64,000 nt of DNA, from NCBI RefSeq assembly GCF_015708085.1, contig NZ_JADNYM010000023.1:1-64000 (forward strand), written 5' to 3'. The notes beneath the pieces were generated by a model that searched no databases, was not told the origin of the DNA, and worked only from the letters and a program-made list of their open reading frames with translations. Position 1 is the first letter of the stretch, and each line of letters starts with the position of its first letter. Positions 59,377 through 64,000 of this stretch are shown here, in pieces. The DNA is from Arthrobacter terrae (GTDB taxonomy: Bacteria; Actinomycetota; Actinomycetes; Actinomycetales; Micrococcaceae). The position numbers and the translations under genes are program-made.

Positions 59377-60161
59377 TGAGCGGGGTCGATCCGGCGGTCT
59401 GGTTCGCGGCGGGATACGGAATCGTTCTGCTGCTCATCGCGCACCTTCTGGACAAGCTGGCGAGGCGGACGGCCCAGCGCACCGTTGATTGGCGTTCCGG
59501 CGGTTTCCGCTACCATGCGGACCACGATGCATGGGTCTGCCCTGAGGATCAATGGCTGTGGCCGGACTCCTTCGACCCAGACAACCGCGTGATGCGGTAC
59601 CGGGCGAGTCCCACGGTGTGCAACGCATGCCCGGTCAAGGACTCGTGCACCACATCGGGGAATGGCCGGCAGATCAGCCGCAATGTGGACCCTTGGCCCA
59701 GCTCGGAGGCCGAACGATTCCATCGGGGTATCGCGTGCGCCGTGGTGGTACTGGGTCTGGCGTGGCCGTTGGCCACGATGATCGGAAACCGGAGCGCCCT
59801 CGAACTGGTGGTATTGGCTGCGGCGGTTCTCACCATCGCAGCGGGCAGCTGGCCACTTTGGTCCCATCTGCGCCGCTCGCCCGCCGGCTTCCCCGACCAT
59901 GTCAAGGTCGAGGCACTCGACGACACGATTGCACGGCAGGCAGCAGGGACGCAAAGGGCGGCCCGCCGCCGGCCCACGTACCAAAGTGACCTGCGGCCAG
60001 ACCCGTCCGATGCGCGTCCCGACGTGCGTCCTGAGGCGCGCGGACGTGAACAGGTGCAGAATCCGGAGCATGACCGGTTCGCGACCCGATGGGGATCATT
60101 CGAGGAAAACGCAGCCGAGGCGGAGCCGCTTCCCGGATGGAGCAGGAGGAAGAACAAATGA
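59376..60161 (+). CDS. Membrane protein with transposase-like Cys motif, coupled to qNor
   Basis: 261 residues. Starts with one helix (about 8-25), then a soluble segment that runs FRYHADHDAWVCPEDQWLWP...YRASPTVCNACPVKDSCT...GRQISR. The spacing of Cys residues and the CPVKDSCT pattern recall the Cys-rich segment of IS1182-family transposases, here without a DDE catalytic domain. Two further helices at about 112-130 and 135-152 follow, then a basic, disordered tail. ATG overlaps the qNor stop (TGATG); GGAGG lies 6 bases upstream. The last base overlaps the slipin start (ATGA). A metal-binding role is plausible; no function is known to me. Confidence 0.7.
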   Translation: MSGVDPAVWFAAGYGIVLLLIAHLLDKLARRTAQRTVDWRSGGFRYHADHDAWVCPEDQWLWPDSFDPDNRVMRYRASPTVCNACPVKDSCTTSGNGRQISRNVDPWPSSEAERFHRGIACAVVVLGLAWPLATMIGNRSALELVVLAAAVLTIAAGSWPLWSHLRRSPAGFPDHVKVEALDDTIARQAAGTQRAARRRPTYQSDLRPDPSDARPDVRPEARGREQVQNPEHDRFATRWGSFEENAAEAEPLPGWSRRKNK

Positions 60162-61093
60162 CGTGGTGGCAAATAGTGGTTCTCATCATCGTGGTCATTG
60201 CCCTTGTCGTTCTGGCCGCCTCGGTGAAGGTGCTGCGGGAATACGAACGAGGCGTCGCGTTCCGGCTCGGCCGGCTGCGTCCGGTGCTTGGCCCCGGAGT
60301 GCATCTGATTTTCCCTGCGTTGGAGAAGATGGTGCGGATTGACCTGAGGATAGTGACCTTGACCATCCCGCCGCAGGAAGTCATTACTAAGGACAATGTC
60401 CCGGCCCGCGTCAACGCCGTCGTTCTCTTCAAGGTCACGGACCCGACGCGCTCCGTCATGGCAGTGGAGAACCACGCGGTGGCTACCTCCCAAATGGCCC
60501 AGACCACTCTGCGATCGGTTGTGGGCCGCGCCGACCTGGACACGCTTCTGGCGCATCGGGCAGATCTCAATGAGGACCTTGCACACAGCATTGATGCGCA
60601 GACCGAACCGTGGGGCGTCCACGTCAAGGTTGTGGAGATCAAGGACGTCGAGATCCCCGAGGCGATGCAGCGCGCCATGGCGCGCGAAGCCGAGGCCGAG
60701 CGCGAAAGACGGGCCAAGATCATCAACGCCCGCGGCGAACTACAGGCTGCGGACGAGCTGCGCCAGGCCGCAGACATCCTCAGCGGGAATCCGGCCTCGC
60801 TCCAGCTGCGTTATCTGCAGACCTTACTGGAGCTGGGTGCGGACCAGAACTCGACCGTCGTCTTCCCGCTGCCGATGGACATCATCGGGCCCTTTCTCGA
60901 CAAGGTTCCGCGCTGGATGGACAAACTTCAGCAGCCCGGGCCGCCGATGCCAAACCATAACGGTTCGAAACTACCGGCGTCGTCGCCGTCTGCTCCGTCG
61001 CCGTCTGCGTCGCCGCTACCGGCAACACCGGACCCGGCACCGTCGCCGAATTCGCATCCGGAACTGCACACGGAAAGGCATAACAGTGTCTGA
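60158..61093 (+). CDS. SPFH-domain protein (slipin/stomatin-like)
   Basis: 311 residues. One N-terminal helix at about 5-24 (VVLIIVVIALVVLAASVKVL), then the SPFH domain from REYERGVAFRLGRL to about residue 185, with ITKDNVPARVNAVVLFKV and DVEIPEAMQRAMAREAEAER typical of slipins. Coiled coil around 165-205. The C tail is Ser/Pro-rich with repeated PSASPL-type units. It is a scaffold for membrane microdomains; no NfeD protease gene follows here, unlike many slipin operons. SD GGAGGA 6-8 bases before the ATG; coupled to the genes on both sides. Confidence 0.9.
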   Translation: MTWWQIVVLIIVVIALVVLAASVKVLREYERGVAFRLGRLRPVLGPGVHLIFPALEKMVRIDLRIVTLTIPPQEVITKDNVPARVNAVVLFKVTDPTRSVMAVENHAVATSQMAQTTLRSVVGRADLDTLLAHRADLNEDLAHSIDAQTEPWGVHVKVVEIKDVEIPEAMQRAMAREAEAERERRAKIINARGELQAADELRQAADILSGNPASLQLRYLQTLLELGADQNSTVVFPLPMDIIGPFLDKVPRWMDKLQQPGPPMPNHNGSKLPASSPSAPSPSASPLPATPDPAPSPNSHPELHTERHNSV

Positions 61094-61391
61094 CAATGAC
61101 GCACCCGGAGGCCATTCCCCCGCCCCGGCGGAGGCGGGACAAAGCTCCGCCATCCGGGTAAAAGAAAACAGGACCGGGATCAAACTGATAATTCCAGGGG
61201 CTATCTTATTGTTTCTTGCTCCGCTCGCCGGATTCCTCGGGGGCACCATGGTCGGATCGCCCGGAGCCATTGGCGGTCTCGATCCGCTGTTTCTCTGGCT
61301 GTTCGGTGGCATGGTTGTCGGAGGTATTGGCGGAGCGGTCGCTCTGCTGGGCACCTTGCGCTGGGTGCGCGCGAACCGGGGAGCGGACTGA
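61086..61391 (+). CDS. Small two-helix membrane protein, last gene of qNor operon
   Basis: 101 residues from GTG 61086, in the frame offset to slipin and overlapping its stop by 8 bases; GGAAAGG lies 8 bases upstream. The N-terminal 38 residues are polar (Ala/Pro/Ser), followed by helices at about 40-60 (LIIPGAILLFLAPLAGFLGG) and 65-92 (LFLWLFGGMVVGGIGGAVA). It has no recognised domain; context suggests a part of the NO reductase/slipin complex. Confidence 0.75.
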   Translation: MSDNDAPGGHSPAPAEAGQSSAIRVKENRTGIKLIIPGAILLFLAPLAGFLGGTMVGSPGAIGGLDPLFLWLFGGMVVGGIGGAVALLGTLRWVRANRGAD

Positions 61392-61570
61392 ACAGCTTGT
61401 GCCGATGGGTCTCGATAGTCCGTTCAGCCCGCTCAGCGGTGCACGATCCGCAGCCCACCTCTGACATTCGTGCCGTCGGCCTGCGGTGGAAGACGGCACG
61501 GTTCGGGTAGAGGGCGGGGGCTCCGGCAACACTTGGTTCGAGCAGCCGGATGAACCCCCGCCGTCGTGCC

Positions 61571-62545
61571 TCACTCCTCGTCGGCCGTAGTACCCGTTTC
61601 CATCTCCAGATCCGGATTCTCCTTGCGGGCCGGCCCGGGTTCAGCGAGCTGCTTACGGGCATGCAGGATGTCGCCGATGAACAGATCGTAGATCAGCACA
61701 CCGATCACGCCACCGATCAGCGGGCCAATAATGGGCACCCAGAAGTAGAAGCTGAACGAGCCGTCAACCGTGCCCGGAAGAGCTACGTCTCCCCAGCCGG
61801 CCATCCAGGCGAAGAGCCGGGGGCCGAAGTCGCGGGCCGGGTTAATCGCGTAGCCGGCATTCGCTCCAAATGACATGCCAATGGCTGCGACGGCAAATCC
61901 GATCATCAGCGGCCCCAGGTTGGCTTTCACAGCCGTATTGCGCAGATCGATAATGGCCACGATGAAGAGGATCAGGAAGGCTGTGCCCACTATCTGGTCC
62001 GTCAGCGGCCCGATCAGGTCACCGTCGTAATACGGCGCCGGGAAGGTGGCAAAGATGGAGAAGGTCGTGTTTCCGCCCGGATCGGTCCGGGCTACTTTGG
62101 CAGCTTTATTGAACGCGTCAATTGCCTGATGGTAAACAAGGTAGACCAACGCCGCACCGGCAAATGCTCCTACGACTTGGGCCGCCATGTAGGGGAGAAC
62201 CTTCCGCCAGGCGAACTTGCGCCGCACCGCAAAGGCCAGGGTGACCGCGGGATTCAGGTGCGCACCGCTGACTCCACCGGCCACGTAGACGCCCAACGCC
62301 ACCGCAAAGGCCCAGCCCCATGTGATCAGCAGCCAGTCCCCGGCGGCGTTGAAGATGGTTGTCGAGGTTGCTGCCCGGCCGCTGCCGGGCAAAGCAGCGA
62401 CCGCCATTGCTACTACCCCGTCGCCAAAGCAGATCAGCACAAAAGTGCCGAGAAACTCTGCTAAGACCTCTCCCCATGTCCCGCCGGACCGTTTGAGTCC
62501 GCTGCCGTTGCGGATTGCGTTCCGCAGTGGAGAAATTTCACTCAT
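61571..62545 (-). CDS. glpF: Aquaporin / glycerol facilitator (MIP family)
   Basis: 324 residues from ATG 62545, with AAGGGG about 6 bases upstream. The two NPA boxes are HLNPAVTLAF and GYAINPARDFGPRLF; the Asp after the second NPAR points to an aquaglyceroporin. Six membrane helices over residues 25-290. The tail after 300 is polar. It conducts glycerol, and possibly water or urea, through the membrane. No glpK or glpD lies in the window. Confidence 0.92.
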   Translation of the reverse strand: MSEISPLRNAIRNGSGLKRSGGTWGEVLAEFLGTFVLICFGDGVVAMAVAALPGSGRAATSTTIFNAAGDWLLITWGWAFAVALGVYVAGGVSGAHLNPAVTLAFAVRRKFAWRKVLPYMAAQVVGAFAGAALVYLVYHQAIDAFNKAAKVARTDPGGNTTFSIFATFPAPYYDGDLIGPLTDQIVGTAFLILFIVAIIDLRNTAVKANLGPLMIGFAVAAIGMSFGANAGYAINPARDFGPRLFAWMAGWGDVALPGTVDGSFSFYFWVPIIGPLIGGVIGVLIYDLFIGDILHARKQLAEPGPARKENPDLEMETGTTADEE

Positions 62546-62589
62546 AATAACCCCTTGAATCGTCGGCGGCAGGGACTTTGTACTTGAGG

Positions 62590-62640
62590 GCAGGTACTGC
62601 ACTGAGGTCAGCTACTGCACTGTTTCAGGTACTGCGGTGA
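62590..62640. repeat. Degenerate direct repeats upstream of glpF and the last gene
   Basis: AGGTACTGCACTG, AGCTACTGCACTG and AGGTACTGCGGTG occur in succession, roughly 18-20 bases apart. The gap 62546-62771 holds no gene that I can see. Confidence 0.6.
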
Positions 62641-62771
62641 GCCTGTGAGCCGTTTGAACACTCCCGGGTTGACTGGTCGATGGTCTACATGCTAGCAGCC
62701 GGCTTAGAACCTGACTATGGCTGCATTCTGCCGTCATAATCGGGCTGGGATCCGCGGCTAAACTAGAGGGG

Positions 62772-64000
62772 ATGAGGGACATAAAGTCAGCCGGAACGGC
62801 GGAGAACGTGGATCCCGGAGCGCTGTTCGATTTCAGCAGGCTGCGGCGCTCCCCCGATGTGGAAGCACCGAACCTTTTCGCCTTCGATGCCACCGATAAA
62901 CTCATCCTGACCGAAGCTGCCGGTGCCCTTGCGGTGCGCAGCGACGGCCCGGCCGAGGCCGACGGCGAGCAAATAGTCCCCGACGGCGGCATGAGAGCAC
63001 CATACGCCGGCTCCACCGTAGCTGTGGTGGGGGATCGCTACGGCGCCCTGACATTGCCCGTGGTCTCCACTGGTGGCGGAAATGTGCGCGTACATCAGGA
63101 CCTGATGGCCGGAGAGCGGGCTCTGGACCGTAACGCGGCAGAACTTGGACTGTCCGGGAGGTTCCGTCGTTTCCCCTTGGGGAAGGAACTTTTTGACGGA
63201 GTCAGCGTTGTCTTGTGGCAATTGCCCAAAAGCATGGCCGAGCTGGCGGAAACCGCCGATCAGATCGCCCGCTACGCCCGCCCCGACGTCCGGATCTTCG
63301 CGGGCGGTCGGATCAAGCATATGACCATGGCTATGAATGCTCTCCTGCAGGACTCATTTGGCGAAGTGCATGCTGGCCTGGCGAGGCAGAAATCCAGGGT
63401 GCTCACCGCAGCCGAGCCCATTCGGCCCACTGAGGAGCCTGCTTTTCCGGCACGGCAATACCATCAGGAGCTCGGACTGTGGGTGTGCGCCTACGGTGCC
63501 ACCTTTGCCGGACCGCGGTTGGATATCGGAACCCGTTATCTGCTGGAGTTCATCGACAGGATGAAACCGGACGCCCAGCATGCCGTGGACCTGGGCTGCG
63601 GCTCCGGCGTTATCTCGGCGGTACTGGCCAACGCCCGGCCGCAGATAACCGTCACCGCAACCGATCAGTCCGCCGCTGCTGTCGCTTCGGCCGCAGCGAC
63701 GGCCGAGGCAAACGGTCTTTCCCACCGGATCTGCACAGTTCAGGACGATGCGATGGCAGGCTTTCCAACCGGCAGCGCAGAGTTGATTTTGCTGAATCCG
63801 CCCTTTCACCTCGGGACAACCGTGCATGCCGGAGCGGCAGTGCGGCTCTTTGACGCCGCCGCCCGGGTGCTGGCCCCGGGCGGCGAACTCTGGACGGTGT
63901 ACAACAATCACCTGCACTACCGCACTCAGCTTCAAGAGCGGATTGGGCCCACAACGGTGCAGGCCCGGAACCAGAAGTTCACGGTGGCTCTGTCCAGCCG
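62772..64000 (+). CDS. RsmC/RlmG-like rRNA guanine-N2 methyltransferase, partial (runs off end)
   Basis: 409 residues visible, with no stop before the window edge. The N-terminal half (about 1-190) is an open, divergent methyltransferase-like domain (DFSRLRRSPDVEAPNLF). The C-terminal half carries the SAM loop VDLGCGSGVISAVLA and the catalytic NPPFH motif (ELILLNPPFHLGTTVHAG). This two-domain layout and NPPFH are the mark of RsmC and RlmG, which methylate G1207 of 16S or G1835 of 23S rRNA. Which one is not decided by sequence. Start ATG 62772 follows TAGAGGGG at about 4 bases. Confidence 0.85.
   Translation, partial: MRDIKSAGTAENVDPGALFDFSRLRRSPDVEAPNLFAFDATDKLILTEAAGALAVRSDGPAEADGEQIVPDGGMRAPYAGSTVAVVGDRYGALTLPVVSTGGGNVRVHQDLMAGERALDRNAAELGLSGRFRRFPLGKELFDGVSVVLWQLPKSMAELAETADQIARYARPDVRIFAGGRIKHMTMAMNALLQDSFGEVHAGLARQKSRVLTAAEPIRPTEEPAFPARQYHQELGLWVCAYGATFAGPRLDIGTRYLLEFIDRMKPDAQHAVDLGCGSGVISAVLANARPQITVTATDQSAAAVASAAATAEANGLSHRICTVQDDAMAGFPTGSAELILLNPPFHLGTTVHAGAAVRLFDAAARVLAPGGELWTVYNNHLHYRTQLQERIGPTTVQARNQKFTVALSS

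Noticed and set aside
59376-60161. Transposase gene
   Set aside because: Only the Cys-rich motif resembles one. No DDE residues are visible, it has membrane helices, and it is coupled on both sides to an operon.

Overview
The window is chromosomal DNA of a high-GC Gram-positive bacterium, most likely a member of the Micrococcaceae (Arthrobacter or a close relative). The assignment rests on gene content and order read from the sequence. Markers are tig-clpP1-clpP2-clpX, a T-box in front of ileS followed by folC-DUF4233-ndk, rne-(thiDtenA)-rplU-rpmA-obgE-proB-proA-nadD-rsfS, an Rv2466c-like mycothiol-linked oxidoreductase, and abundant GTG/TTG starts. No rRNA operon, transposase, prophage, CRISPR array or defence island was seen.

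Layout. 0.36-12.3 kb: an SSB paralogue, EttA, two hot-dog/TesB thioesterases, a truncated haemoglobin coupled to a short MscS channel, OsmC, aminopeptidase N, a membrane protein, RpiB and Nei. 12.4-18.7 kb: tRNA-Gly and tRNA-Pro, trigger factor, the ClpP1/ClpP2/ClpX proteolytic module with a ClgR-like box, an Rv2466c-like oxidoreductase that lacks its second active-site cysteine, and a decayed isochorismatase gene. 18.8-30.6 kb: valS, an SDR, a membrane-anchored EEP-family phosphoesterase/nuclease, the T-box/ileS/folC/DUF4233/ndk run, and VKOR. 31-45.3 kb: RNase E/G, a TPP riboswitch with a ThiD-TenA fusion, ribosomal proteins L21 and L27, Obg, proline biosynthesis, NadD, RsfS, a histidine phosphatase and tRNA-Ala.

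45.4-64 kb is more accessory. It holds a YchJ-like protein and a three-gene type III polyketide cluster (PKS, methyltransferase, FAD monooxygenase) with a divergent SDR. Aconitase and a three-subunit succinate dehydrogenase follow. Next is a four-gene translationally coupled operon: quinol-type nitric oxide reductase, a cysteine-motif membrane protein, a slipin (SPFH protein) and a small two-helix membrane protein. The window ends with a glycerol-facilitator aquaporin and an rRNA-methyltransferase-like gene that runs off the edge.

Regulation visible in the DNA includes the ileS T-box (ATC specifier, with a 7-nt complement to the ileS Shine-Dalgarno), a translational TPP riboswitch, a ClgR-type operator, and several strong intrinsic terminators. 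A striking window-wide property is the number of short, nearly perfect tandem duplications (14-26 bp units) in weakly constrained positions. They occur in intergenic DNA, in N- or C-terminal tails (IleS, RsfS, slipin, globin, SDR) and in inter-domain loops (RNase E, FAD monooxygenase). The most interesting candidates for follow-up are the nitric oxide reductase/slipin operon, with a membrane protein whose Cys motif resembles the Cys segment of IS1182-type transposases, and the 18-bp periodic hairpin array behind tig.
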